Source: Halobacterium hubeiense (GTDB lineage: Archaea > Halobacteriota > Halobacteria > Halobacteriales > Halobacteriaceae). Taken from it: a stretch of DNA of 64,000 bases. The stretch spans positions 1,798,001-1,862,000 of the forward strand of contig NZ_LN831302.1 in NCBI RefSeq assembly GCF_001488575.1, read 5' to 3'. Of this stretch, positions 45,225-53,540 are shown piece by piece; the stretch's first letter is position 1, and the number at the start of each line of letters is the position of its first letter. The position numbers and the translations under genes are program-made. The notes beneath the pieces were generated by a model that ran no database searches, was not told the DNA's origin, and saw only the letters and a program-made list of their open reading frames with translations.

Positions 45225-46214
45225 ATGATACGTCGAGTTTATCGGTGGTACGTCCGTCGGCACCGCGACTACAAGTTCCGGGGGTATCTCGCATGGTACG
45301 AACAGAAGCAGCGGGAGTCGGGTGGCGGAACGGTCGTCTGGGGCCACCCACTCGCCATCTTCGGGTACTTCGCCGGGCGGGGTATGCGCCGCGACCTCAG
45401 GCGGGAATCCCCGCATTCGGGCGTGGTGGGCCGCCTCGTGGCGCGGTTCCACGGCCCGGTCGGGTTCCTCGTGATGCTCGCCGTCGGTGCGCTCGGGTAC
45501 ACCGCGCTGGCGCGACTCGTCGGGCAGAGCGGCACGAAACTCCCGCTCGCGCCGGTGCTGTTCGCCTCGATTCCCATCGTTCACAGCCACTACCTCGCAC
45601 GGCAGGACCTCAAGGAGGTCAAGGAACTCCGAAAGACCAGCGACGCGAACGCTCTCGCGTCGATTGACCGGGCGTACGACCGGCTCTCACACCGCCAGCC
45701 GGCGGTCCGAGCGGCCGCGATTCGAGTCCTTCGGAAGTGCTTCGAGCAGTCGCCCGGGAAGGCAGTGAAGTACCTCGACGGTGACCCGCCGGAGGTCCGG
45801 GACGCACTCCTGGCAGCACTCGACGCCGAGGACGCGGCCGGCACGGAGCACGCGCTCGTTTGCTTAAAGTGGTTCTCCCGGGACTACGGACAGCTCCTCA
45901 TCGAGGACGGCGGCGCAATCGCCGCGTACCTCGACAGTGGAAACTCCGCGCTGCAGGCGCACGCGGCAGTCGCGGTCGGGAACATCGGGAGGCGAGACCC
46001 CGAACGGACGGCCGAGTACGCGGGTGTGCTGACCGGCGCGGTCAAAGACCCGGACGCGGAGGTTCGTCACGCTGCGGCGGTCGCCCTCGGGTCGCTCCCG
46101 TGCGAGCGAGCGGGCAAGATGCTCAAGTATCTCACCGAGGACTCCGACCCCGACGTCCGGCGACAGGCCGAGGAAGGACTGAAACAGGTCGTGGCAGCAC
46201 TCAACGACCAGTAA
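45225..46214 (+). CDS. HEAT-repeat protein with an N-terminal membrane region
   Basis: The 329-residue protein begins with a basic stretch (IRRVYRWYVRRHRDYK), then two hydrophobic segments (about 75-115), then about five HEAT-like helix pairs (about 150-325), such as DAEVRHAAAVALGSL and DPDVRRQAEEGLKQV. HEAT repeats bind proteins, so this may be a membrane-tethered scaffold. It is less acidic than its neighbours. The upstream region has a TATA stretch (about 45171-45185). The function is unknown. Confidence 0.7.
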   Translation: MIRRVYRWYVRRHRDYKFRGYLAWYEQKQRESGGGTVVWGHPLAIFGYFAGRGMRRDLRRESPHSGVVGRLVARFHGPVGFLVMLAVGALGYTALARLVGQSGTKLPLAPVLFASIPIVHSHYLARQDLKEVKELRKTSDANALASIDRAYDRLSHRQPAVRAAAIRVLRKCFEQSPGKAVKYLDGDPPEVRDALLAALDAEDAAGTEHALVCLKWFSRDYGQLLIEDGGAIAAYLDSGNSALQAHAAVAVGNIGRRDPERTAEYAGVLTGAVKDPDAEVRHAAAVALGSLPCERAGKMLKYLTEDSDPDVRRQAEEGLKQVVAALNDQ

Positions 46215-46243
46215 CGGCGCTCACGCCGTTCGCAGAGATTCCG

Positions 46244-46657
46244 CTACCCCAGCTTCTCGTCGAGGATGAGCCGGGTCTTCGTGGAGACGACTTCCTCCTG
46301 CTCGCGTGCCTTCGAGACGAGTTCGTTGACGCCGCCGGTGTCCGTGGCGTCGACGACGAGCACGATGTCGTCCTCACCGGAGACCTGCCAGACGAAGTCC
46401 ACCGGGTCCCACTCGACCATGCGGTCGCCGACCTCGTGGGTGTCGACGTCCATCGCGACGCCGATCTCGATCATCGCCTTCACGTTGCCCGTGGAGGTGG
46501 CGACGGTGAACCGCTCGATGACGCCGTCTTCGAGGAGGCTGTCGACGCGGTTGCGGACGGTACCCTCGCTGACGCCGACGTCGTCGGCGATTTCCGTGTA
46601 GGGGGTTCGGGCGTCCCGTCGCAGCGCGTCGAGGATGCGCCGGTCGATGTCGTCCAT
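46244..46657 (-). CDS. Lrp/AsnC-family transcription regulator
   Basis: The 137-residue protein has an N-terminal winged helix-turn-helix (TEIADDVGVSEGTVRNRV) and a C-terminal RAM ligand-binding domain, with a DATDTGGVNEL loop. It is divergent from carA, and a 27-base dyad-like operator lies between them (46689-46715); it overlaps this gene's own promoter. A near-identical site lies before carB. I infer that it controls carbamoyl phosphate synthase genes and itself, perhaps in response to arginine, glutamine or pyrimidines. Confidence 0.88.
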   Translation of the reverse strand: MDDIDRRILDALRRDARTPYTEIADDVGVSEGTVRNRVDSLLEDGVIERFTVATSTGNVKAMIEIGVAMDVDTHEVGDRMVEWDPVDFVWQVSGEDDIVLVVDATDTGGVNELVSKAREQEEVVSTKTRLILDEKLG

Positions 46658-46688
46658 GCCCCAGTGTTGGTCCCCCGGACGAAAAGGA

Positions 46689-46715
46689 TTGCGAAATTCG
46701 TAACTTCGCTACGAA
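46689..46715. promoter_or_regulatory. Candidate Lrp operator between the lrp gene and carA
   Basis: The site contains the perfect dyad TTCGTA-N7-TACGAA preceded by TTGCGAAA. It sits six bases upstream of the carA TATA box (GATTTATACTCC, 46721-46732) and over the lrp promoter. A site matching in about 19 of 27 positions lies upstream of carB at 52680-52706 on the other strand. Confidence 0.7.
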
Positions 46716-46754
46716 AGCAAGATTTATACTCCGGTGGTGCGTTTGAATCTCGTA

Positions 46755-47813
46755 ATGTCGGACGCCTACCTCGCGTTAGAGACCGGCGACGTGGTCGAAG
46801 CCAACGCCCGCTCCCCCGGGCAGGCGCGAGGCGAACTCGTGTTCACGACCGCCTACACCGGATACGAGGAGAGCCTCACAGACCCGTCCTACGAGGCGCA
46901 AGTGCTCACCTTCGCGTACCCCCTCATCGGGAACTACGGCGTCCGAGAGGAACGCTTCGAATCCGACCGCGTCCACCCCAGCGCCGTCGTCGCCCGCGAA
47001 CTCACCGACGACGTCGCCGAGTGGCTCCAGTCAGAGGGCGTCCCCGCCGTCGATGGCCTCGACACCCGCGACCTCGTCCTCGACATCCGCGAGGGCGGCG
47101 CGATGAAGGTCGGCATCGCCGCCGGCCCCGACGCCACCCCCGAGGCCGCGAAGGCCCAGCTCGAGGACTGCCCGCACATGAGCGACCTCACGGACATCGG
47201 CAGTCGCGTCAGCGTCGCCGAACCCGAGGTCCACGGCGACGGCGATGTCGACGTCGCGCTCGTGGACTGCGGCGCCAAGGGCTCCATCGTCTCCTCGCTG
47301 GTCGAGCGGGGCGCCACCGTCCACGTCCTCCCCTACGACACGACGCCCGCCGAACTGGCGGCCGTCGAGCCGGACGTGCTGTTCATCTCGAACGGCCCCG
47401 GCGACCCCGCGAACTTCGAGGCCGCCGAAACCCTCGTCTCGGAGTTCGTCGGCGACCTCCCGGTCGCGGGCATCTGCCTCGGCCAGCAGGTCGTCGCCCG
47501 CGCGCTCGGCGGCACCACCGAGAAGATGGACTTCGGCCACCGCGGCGTCAACCAGCCCGTGCTTGACTACGACTCCGGGCGCGTCGTGATGACCACGCAG
47601 AACCACGGCTACACGGTCGCCGAGCCCGGCGACCTCGAAGTCACCCAGATAAACGTCAACGACGACACCCCGGAGGGGCTGGATTCGGAGGAGCTGGACG
47701 TCATCACGCGCCAGTACCACCCGGAAGCCAACCCCGGCCCCCACGACAGCCTCGACTTCTTCGACGACGTGCTCGCGCTGGCCTCAAGCCGCACGACGGT
47801 TACGGCCGACTAA
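46755..47813 (+). CDS. carA: Carbamoyl-phosphate synthase small subunit
   Basis: The 352-residue glutaminase subunit supplies ammonia to CarB for carbamoyl phosphate, used in arginine and pyrimidine synthesis. The class I glutamine amidotransferase nucleophile is in AGICLGQQ, and a late HPE-type motif is present (YHPEANPGP). The start is ATG at 46755, about 25 bases after the TATA box. Unusually, carB is not adjacent but faces it from 52625. Confidence 0.95.
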   Translation: MSDAYLALETGDVVEANARSPGQARGELVFTTAYTGYEESLTDPSYEAQVLTFAYPLIGNYGVREERFESDRVHPSAVVARELTDDVAEWLQSEGVPAVDGLDTRDLVLDIREGGAMKVGIAAGPDATPEAAKAQLEDCPHMSDLTDIGSRVSVAEPEVHGDGDVDVALVDCGAKGSIVSSLVERGATVHVLPYDTTPAELAAVEPDVLFISNGPGDPANFEAAETLVSEFVGDLPVAGICLGQQVVARALGGTTEKMDFGHRGVNQPVLDYDSGRVVMTTQNHGYTVAEPGDLEVTQINVNDDTPEGLDSEELDVITRQYHPEANPGPHDSLDFFDDVLALASSRTTVTAD

Positions 47814-48343
47814 CGGAGCTGTACTTCTTCGTCCGCGAGCCCGCGGAGCTGCGTCGTCGCCTGCTCGCCGAGCACGCCCTCGGCGGTCACCAGCACGCCG
47901 CGGGCGTTCCGCGCGCGCACCGCGCCGACGAGCGTGTCCAGCAGCCGGAACAGTCGCTCGCCGGCGACGTACATCGAGAGCACGCCGACGCCGTCGACGA
48001 CCACCCAGCCCGTCTCGGGCTCGACGTGCTCGAACGCCTTCGAGAACTGAATGCTGACGCCCGTGAGGTCGCTGGGCGCGACGCGCTCGGTCACCCACAG
48101 CGGGCCGTCGTAGTCGACTTCCGCGCCCGTGACGGGAATGACGCCGACGCGTCGCGGGTCGCCGCCGCGCCGCTCGATGCGCTTCTCCAGTTGCCCGAGG
48201 TTCCCGTCGGTGGTCACGAGCAGGAGGTTCTCGAACGCCGACTCGGGGAGCGCGTCGACGACGCGGCGGCCGCTGGAGTGCGTGCAGAGCGCGATCTCGC
48301 CGGCCGCCAGGTCGCCGAGTCGCGCGTCGAGTTCAGGACTCAC
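47810..48343 (-). CDS. RecA/KaiC-like protein with a degenerate P-loop
   Basis: The 177-residue protein resembles the RecA/KaiC fold, with alternating strands and a GWVVVDGVGVLSM Walker-B-like strand, but the position of Walker A reads CTHSSGRRVVD, without the GKT. Related haloarchaeal proteins (DUF7504-like, from memory) are common and unstudied. The start is GTG at 48343. It overlaps the carA stop and is in a three-gene minus-strand unit with two membrane proteins. Confidence 0.65.
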   Translation of the reverse strand: MSPELDARLGDLAAGEIALCTHSSGRRVVDALPESAFENLLLVTTDGNLGQLEKRIERRGGDPRRVGVIPVTGAEVDYDGPLWVTERVAPSDLTGVSIQFSKAFEHVEPETGWVVVDGVGVLSMYVAGERLFRLLDTLVGAVRARNARGVLVTAEGVLGEQATTQLRGLADEEVQLR

Positions 48344-48701
48344 GCTCGAACCCTCCGGTGAACCCGGCGGTCTCGATTTCGACGCCCTCGCGGCCGAACG
48401 TCACGAACTCGCGGGCGAACCGCCACGTCGCCGCCACGCTCACGACCCCGCTGGCCGCGTACGCGACGTACGCCGCCACCTCGACGAGCGCGCCGGCGCC
48501 GGTGACGTCCACGACGAGTTCCAGCACCGACCCCGCCATCAGACAGCCCAGCGCAGCGACCAACAGCAGGACGCCGCCGCGGTAGAGGACGTTCCGCGAG
48601 TACGCCACCACGGGGTACGCGAACCCCGCGCACAACACGACGAGGACGACGACCTCGACAGTCCAGACCAGCCACGCGGAGGCGTCGCTGAGCCACGTCA
48701 T
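48333..48701 (-). CDS. Membrane protein, 122 residues
   Basis: The protein has three membrane helices (about 10-30, 40-60 and 70-90) followed by a polar tail ending in GFTGGFERES. Its end overlaps the KaiC-like gene start by 11 bases, and its start overlaps the preceding membrane gene by four. The three genes therefore form one operon. The function is unknown. Confidence 0.65.
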   Translation of the reverse strand: MTWLSDASAWLVWTVEVVVLVVLCAGFAYPVVAYSRNVLYRGGVLLLVAALGCLMAGSVLELVVDVTGAGALVEVAAYVAYAASGVVSVAATWRFAREFVTFGREGVEIETAGFTGGFERES

Positions 48702-49015
48702 CGGCCGACCACCCGCCGCTCGGTGACCAGCGTCACGAACCGCCAACACGAGAGCGCGATGGCGACGACGGCGACGCCCCACAGCACCACTGCGGGCTGG
48801 CCGCCGTCCGCCGGCGTCGCGGGGTGCAGGGTCGCGCCCGTCGAAACCGTCATCGCGGCGAACACCACGGGCAGCGGCGCGAGCGCGCGCCCCCACTCGG
48901 TCCCGCGGAAGCCGACGGCGGCGATGCTGGCGAACGTACACGCGACGGTGGTCGCGACGAGCGTCACGATGTTGAGTGCGACGGTGAGGTGCGTCGCCCA
49001 CGTCGGCAGCGCCAT
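48698..49015 (-). CDS. Membrane protein, 105 residues
   Basis: The protein has three helices (about 10-32, 42-62 and 75-95) with no motif I know. Its stop overlaps the next start (ATGA), so it is the first gene of the operon with the 122-residue membrane protein and the KaiC-like protein. Confidence 0.65.
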   Translation of the reverse strand: MALPTWATHLTVALNIVTLVATTVACTFASIAAVGFRGTEWGRALAPLPVVFAAMTVSTGATLHPATPADGGQPAVVLWGVAVVAIALSCWRFVTLVTERRVVGR

Positions 49016-49123
49016 GCTGGCCGTCGCTTTTCGACGCGGTCACTAAGCCGTTTGGGCGACGAGTTGACACGAGCGGTCGCGCGCACCGAAGCTATAAATT
49101 CCTCTCCGGCGAACCGGGAACTA

Positions 49124-49390
49124 ATGTCGGAGTCGGTCCTCTCCGAGAACACGTTCACGTTCCGCGAGTGGCACGCCGGCGTGCTCGGCGCGGCCGTCGG
49201 CGCGTTCGCCAGCTACCTCCACGCGATAAACTACACCGACCTCGGCGTCGGACTCGCGGTCGTGTTCGTCGCGGCCGCGCTGGGGCTCCGGCGCTACGGC
49301 AGCGTCGCCAGCCGCACCGTCCGCCGGGAGCCGTGGTACGCGCTGGCCGCGTTCGTCGCAGTCGGCGCCGTCGTCCTCGCGGCCGCCTGA
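49124..49390 (+). CDS. Small membrane protein, 88 residues
   Basis: The protein has two to three short hydrophobic segments (about 19-55 and 70-88). The start ATG at 49124 follows a clear TATA box (GCTATAAATTCC, 49091-49102) by about 25 bases. It is convergent with carB, with only one base between the stops. The function is unknown. Confidence 0.65.
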   Translation: MSESVLSENTFTFREWHAGVLGAAVGAFASYLHAINYTDLGVGLAVVFVAAALGLRRYGSVASRTVRREPWYALAAFVAVGAVVLAAA

Positions 49391-49391
49391 G

Positions 49392-52300
49392 TCAGCCCCA
49401 CTGCTCGTCGCGAATCGGGCGGTCGCCGACCGGCAGCACGTCGAGGTCGTCGTCGTGGTGAGCGACGCCCTCGACCATCGCTTCCGCGCTCTCCACGGTC
49501 GAGAGGTACGGCACTTCCTCCTCGACGGCGGTTTCGAGGGCGTCGCGGTCGTCGGAAACCACGAAATCGACGTCGCCGCGGCGAATCGCTTCCGAGAGGT
49601 CGTCGAAGTTCTGCACGTCGAAGTACTCCTCGAAGCCGTCCACCGGGAGGTCCACGACCGCGGTGCCGCCGATTTCGGGGTCGTTGCCGGCGGCGCGCTG
49701 GGCCTTCCAGTACGCCAGCCCGGGCTCGCCGGCGGTGCCCATCACTTCGCCCGTGGACTTCATCTCCGGGCCGAGGCGGGGGTCCGAGCCCGGCAGGCGG
49801 TCGAACGGCAATACGACCTCCTTGACGCTGTACTGCTCGGGGACGCCCTCGCTGACGTCGAGGTCCGCGAGCGAGAAGTCGGCCATCACTTTCGCCGCGA
49901 GCTTCGCGATGGGGACGCCGGTCGCCTTCGAGACGAACGGCACCGTCCGGGAGGAGCGCGGGTTCGCTTCAAGGACGTACACCTCGCCGTCCTGCACGGC
50001 GAGCTGGACGTTCAGCAGGCCCACGGTGTCCAGCGCGGTGGCGATGTCCTCGGTGACCTCGCGCACGCGGCTCATCGTCGCCTCGTCCAGCGAGCGCGGC
50101 GGAATCGTACACGCCGAGTCGCCGGAGTGGACGCCCGCGGTCTCGACGTGCTCCATCACGCCGCCGATGAGGACGTCCTCGCCGTCCGCGACGGCGTCCA
50201 CGTCGAGTTCGACGGCGTCCGCGAGGAACTCGTCGACGAGGATGGGCTTGTCCGGGCTGACCCGGACGGCCTCCTCCATGTAGTGCTTGAGGTCCTCGTC
50301 GCTGTGGACGACGTCCATCGCGCGCCCGCCGAGCACGTAGCTCGGGCGGACGAGCACCGGGTAGCCGATGTCGTGGGCGAGGTCGAGCGCCTCGTCCTCG
50401 CTGGTCGCGGAGCCGCCCGCGGGCTGGCTAATGTTGAGTTCGTCCATCAGGACGTTGAAGCGGTCGCGGTCCTCCGCGAGGTCCATCGCCTCGACGCTCG
50501 TGCCGAGAATCTCGGCGTCCACGCCGTCGCGGCGCTGTAACTCGGCCTCTAGCGGGTCCGCGATGTTCACCGAGGTCTGCCCGCCGAACTGCACCATCAC
50601 GCCGTCGGCGTCCGTGGCTTCGACCACGTCGGCGACCTCCTCGGCCGTAATCGGCTCGAAGAACAGGCCGTCGCTGGTGTCGTAGTCCGTGGAGACGGTC
50701 TCGGGGTTGTTGTTCACGACGTGGGCCTCGATGCCGGCCTCGCGGAGCGCGCGCACCGCGTGCACCGAACAGTAGTCGAACTCCACGCCCTGCCCGATGC
50801 GGATGGGGCCGCCGCCGACGACGACCACGGAGTCGACGTCCGTGTCCACGCGGAGTTCGCCCGCCGCGGCGTCGCCCTTGAGCGGGCCGCTGAACCACTC
50901 GGGGCGCCGCGACGAGTAGTAGTACGGCGTCTGCGCGGCGAACTCGCCGGCGCACGTGTCCACCTGCTTGTACGAGCGGCCGGGGACGGCCTCCTCGACG
51001 TCGGTGACGCTCGCGCCCGCGCCGTCCGCTTCCAGTTCGTCGTCGGTGTCGTCCACGGCCGCGGGCAGCCACGACGCGTTCGCGTCGTCGAACTCCTCGC
51101 CAGCGATGGCGCTAATCTCGTGGTTCGTGAAGCCGGTGGTGGCGGCCGCGGTGAAGTCGCCCTCGCTGGCGGCTTCCGCGGCCTCCGCGACGTTCTGGAA
51201 CCGCTCCAAGTACCACTCGCGGAAGTTCGTGAAGTCGTTGACCTCGGAGACGGTGTACCCGCGGTCGAACGCCTCGAACACCGCGTACGGGCGGTCCGGC
51301 GACGGCGTCTCCAGGTAGTCGGCTTCCAGCTCGTCGTCGCTGACGTCCGCCCAGTCCACGTCGGGGTCGTACTCGCTGGAGCGCAGCGCCTTCAGCAGGC
51401 TCTCCTCGAACGTCCGCCCGATGGCCATCGCCTCCCCCGTGGACTTCATCGCCGTGCCGAGCGTGAAGTCCACGTCCGGGAACTTGTCCTTGGGCCAGCG
51501 AGGCACCTTCGTCACCACGTAGTCGATCGCGGGCTCGAAGGCAGCCGTGGTCTCGCCCGTGATCTCGTTGTCGATCTCGTGGAGGCGCTTGCCGAGCGCG
51601 ACCTTCGCCGTCACGCGAGCGATGGGGTAGCCGGTCGCCTTCGACGCCAGCGCCGACGAACGCGACACGCGGGGGTTGACCTCGACGACGCGGTACTCGC
51701 CGCCGGGCGTGCCGTCGTCCCGCCACGCGAACTGGATGTTACAGCCGCCCTGGATGCCGAGGTCGCGGATGACTTCGAGCGCGACGTCGCGCATCTCCTG
51801 GTGGCCGTCGTCGGGGATGACCTGACTGGGCGTGACCACCGTGGACTCGCCGGTGTGGATGCCCATCGGGTCGATGTTCTCCATGTTGCAGATGATGATG
51901 CAGGAGTCGTCGGCGTCCCGCATCACCTCGTACTCCAGTTCCACCCAGCCCTCGATGGACTCGGTGACCAGCACCTCGTCGTTCCGCGAGAGGCGCAGGC
52001 CCTTCCGAACGCGAGCGACGAGTTCGTCCATGTCGTTGACGACGCCGGAGCCGCTCCCGCCGAGCGTGTACGTCGTGCGCGCGATGACCGGCAGCCCGCC
52101 GACCTCCTCGGCGGCGGCCTCGACGCGCTCGCGCAGCGCGTCCTCGTCGAACTCCTCGACGGACTCGCCCTCGTCGAGCGTGATGGTCGTGGAGGCGGGG
52201 ACCGGCTCGCCGAGGTCCTCCATGCGCTGGCGGAACAGGTCGCGGTCCTCGGTCGCGTAGATGGTGTCCAGCGGCGTCCCCATGATGTCGACGTCGTACT

Positions 52301-52625
52301 CGTCGAGAACGCCCTCCTCGGCGAGCTCGGCGGTGACGTTCAGCCCGGTCTGCCCGCCCAGCCCCGCGATGACGCCGTCGGGGTTCTCCTTCACGATGAC
52401 CTCCGCGATGGCGTCGGTCGTGATGGGCTCGATGTACACCGCGTCGGCCATCTCGGGGTCGGTCATGATGGTCGCCGGGTTCGAGTTGACGAGCACGACT
52501 CGCACGCCCTCCTCCTGCAGCGCCCGGCACGCCTGCGCGCCGGAGTAGTCGAACTCAGCCGCTTGTCCGATCTGGATGGGGCCGCTCCCGATGAGCAGTA
52601 CCGTGCGGTCGTCGTGCTCGCTCAT
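49392..52625 (-). CDS. carB: Carbamoyl-phosphate synthase large subunit
   Basis: The 1077-residue enzyme has two homologous ATP-grasp halves (residues 1-540 and 560-930), starting with LLIGSGPIQIGQAAEFDYSG and a second VVVGGGPIRIGQGVEFDYC, and a C-terminal MGS-like regulatory domain. It forms carbamoyl phosphate from bicarbonate, ammonia and two ATP. The ATG at 52625 is preceded by a TATA-like CTTATTACG and the candidate Lrp operator. It is convergent with and separated from carA by four small genes. Confidence 0.96.
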   Translation of the reverse strand: MSEHDDRTVLLIGSGPIQIGQAAEFDYSGAQACRALQEEGVRVVLVNSNPATIMTDPEMADAVYIEPITTDAIAEVIVKENPDGVIAGLGGQTGLNVTAELAEEGVLDEYDVDIMGTPLDTIYATEDRDLFRQRMEDLGEPVPASTTITLDEGESVEEFDEDALRERVEAAAEEVGGLPVIARTTYTLGGSGSGVVNDMDELVARVRKGLRLSRNDEVLVTESIEGWVELEYEVMRDADDSCIIICNMENIDPMGIHTGESTVVTPSQVIPDDGHQEMRDVALEVIRDLGIQGGCNIQFAWRDDGTPGGEYRVVEVNPRVSRSSALASKATGYPIARVTAKVALGKRLHEIDNEITGETTAAFEPAIDYVVTKVPRWPKDKFPDVDFTLGTAMKSTGEAMAIGRTFEESLLKALRSSEYDPDVDWADVSDDELEADYLETPSPDRPYAVFEAFDRGYTVSEVNDFTNFREWYLERFQNVAEAAEAASEGDFTAAATTGFTNHEISAIAGEEFDDANASWLPAAVDDTDDELEADGAGASVTDVEEAVPGRSYKQVDTCAGEFAAQTPYYYSSRRPEWFSGPLKGDAAAGELRVDTDVDSVVVVGGGPIRIGQGVEFDYCSVHAVRALREAGIEAHVVNNNPETVSTDYDTSDGLFFEPITAEEVADVVEATDADGVMVQFGGQTSVNIADPLEAELQRRDGVDAEILGTSVEAMDLAEDRDRFNVLMDELNISQPAGGSATSEDEALDLAHDIGYPVLVRPSYVLGGRAMDVVHSDEDLKHYMEEAVRVSPDKPILVDEFLADAVELDVDAVADGEDVLIGGVMEHVETAGVHSGDSACTIPPRSLDEATMSRVREVTEDIATALDTVGLLNVQLAVQDGEVYVLEANPRSSRTVPFVSKATGVPIAKLAAKVMADFSLADLDVSEGVPEQYSVKEVVLPFDRLPGSDPRLGPEMKSTGEVMGTAGEPGLAYWKAQRAAGNDPEIGGTAVVDLPVDGFEEYFDVQNFDDLSEAIRRGDVDFVVSDDRDALETAVEEEVPYLSTVESAEAMVEGVAHHDDDLDVLPVGDRPIRDEQWG

Positions 52626-52679
52626 TGCTACTCGTTCGGAGTTCGCCCATCGTAATAAGCCCCGCGGAATGGACAGAAG

Positions 52680-52706
52680 TTCGAAGTCGAATTACGAAAA
52701 TCGCAA
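52680..52706. promoter_or_regulatory. Candidate Lrp operator upstream of carB
   Basis: Read on the minus strand, the site begins TTGCGATTTTCGTAA and ends TTCGAA, closely matching the carA/lrp site at 46689-46715. It lies 55-81 bases before the carB ATG and about 20 bases upstream of its TATA box. This matches the placing of the carA site just upstream of the TATA box. Confidence 0.65.
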
Positions 52707-52772
52707 CGTGCGCGACCGACAAGTAACCCACGACGGTGTTACTCAGTCGAGACGGTAGAATCTACGGCAACG

Positions 52773-52811
52773 ACCCCGCTACGCCGGCGTGTCGTACTCG
52801 TCGTCGAAGCA
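52773..52811 (-). repeat. Displaced copy of the 3' end of the 52886 gene
   Basis: The last ten codons and stop of the gene at 52886-53431, plus a few bases beyond, are repeated here 107 bases downstream. On the minus strand it reads FDDEYDTPA-stop, against FEDEYDTPA-stop in the gene. The first 24 bases (52773-52796) are identical, and later differences are one synonymous and one Glu/Asp change. The copy is out of frame with the gene by spacing (107 is not a multiple of three), so it is not a read-through tail. Confidence 0.75.
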
Positions 52812-52878
52812 CCGATGGACGCCGTCCATCGGGGTCCCGCTCGTTCCACTCGCGGGACTCCCGCTGGGACTTCGACGA
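52801..52878 (-). repeat. Compact four-way-junction-forming sequence
   Basis: A closing stem of nine bases (52801-52809 with 52870-52878) encloses three perfect hairpins: an 8-base stem with a 3-base loop (52813-52831), a 7-base stem with an 11-base loop (52834-52858, loop GAGTGGAACGA on the minus strand) and a 4-base stem with a 3-base loop (52859-52869). Only five bases are unpaired at the junction. The outer stem overlaps the displaced copy of the neighbouring gene's 3' end. This could be a cruciform, a recombination site or a structured RNA. Confidence 0.6.
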
Positions 52879-52885
52879 TACCCCG

Positions 52886-53431
52886 CTACGCCGGCGTGTC
52901 GTATTCGTCCTCGAAGTCCCGTTGCGCGCGATACGCCTCGACGAACTCCCCGACGTCGAACTCCTGCATCTGCTGTTCGAACTCGCTCTCTGTGTCGCCG
53001 TCGTCGGCGTGGCTCACCGCGTGGTCCATCAGCTCCACGACCAGCTCCACGACGACCTCGTGGAGTTCCCGGGCGTCGAGGTCCGTCACCCACAGCAGCG
53101 CGTAGCCGACGCTCCCGTTCTCGCTCTCGTCCACGGCGACGATGTCCTCCGGGAGTTGCTCCATCACCGCGCCCATCAGGTGCGGCGTCCCGAACTCCTC
53201 GAACTCGTCGTCGGGCGCGGGCGTCACCGCCTCCTTCAGCACCGCGACGATGTCCTCCGGCACGAACCGCGACGGCGGATGCATGTCCATAACCACGGCG
53301 TGGGTCTCCCCGCACGAACACTCGTACTCCCGCATCCCCAAGTCGAAGTCCTTCACGTGAGCCTCCTCCCCGCACGGGAGGTCCACCCACGCGTCGTCGT
53401 CCTCGGCGCCCGGTACGCGCGGCTCGGTCAT
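52886..53431 (-). CDS. Haloarchaeal conserved protein (DUF5815-like)
   Basis: The 181-residue acidic protein has a cysteine pair in ECSCGETHAVVMD and another in LPCGEE near the start, so it may hold a metal, followed by helical segments. It matches from memory the haloarchaeal DUF5815 family; the function is unknown. ATG at 53431. Its last ten codons are duplicated 107 bases downstream with a four-way-junction sequence between the copies. Confidence 0.75.
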   Translation of the reverse strand: MTEPRVPGAEDDDAWVDLPCGEEAHVKDFDLGMREYECSCGETHAVVMDMHPPSRFVPEDIVAVLKEAVTPAPDDEFEEFGTPHLMGAVMEQLPEDIVAVDESENGSVGYALLWVTDLDARELHEVVVELVVELMDHAVSHADDGDTESEFEQQMQEFDVGEFVEAYRAQRDFEDEYDTPA

Positions 53432-53540
53432 TACCACGCGGTTGGCCCGCCGAGCGGTTAAGCCCCGCGAACGACACCGCCTGCAGTTCGGGTCGATATT
53501 AGTGCTGCGGCGGAGCCCGTCGTACACGTCCAGAAAGCCC

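Noticed and set aside
52801-52878. A tRNA gene, suggested by a 78-base cloverleaf
   Set aside because: There is no GGTTCGAATC-type T loop, no conserved D-loop bases and no plausible anticodon arm. The hairpin lengths do not match tRNA arms.
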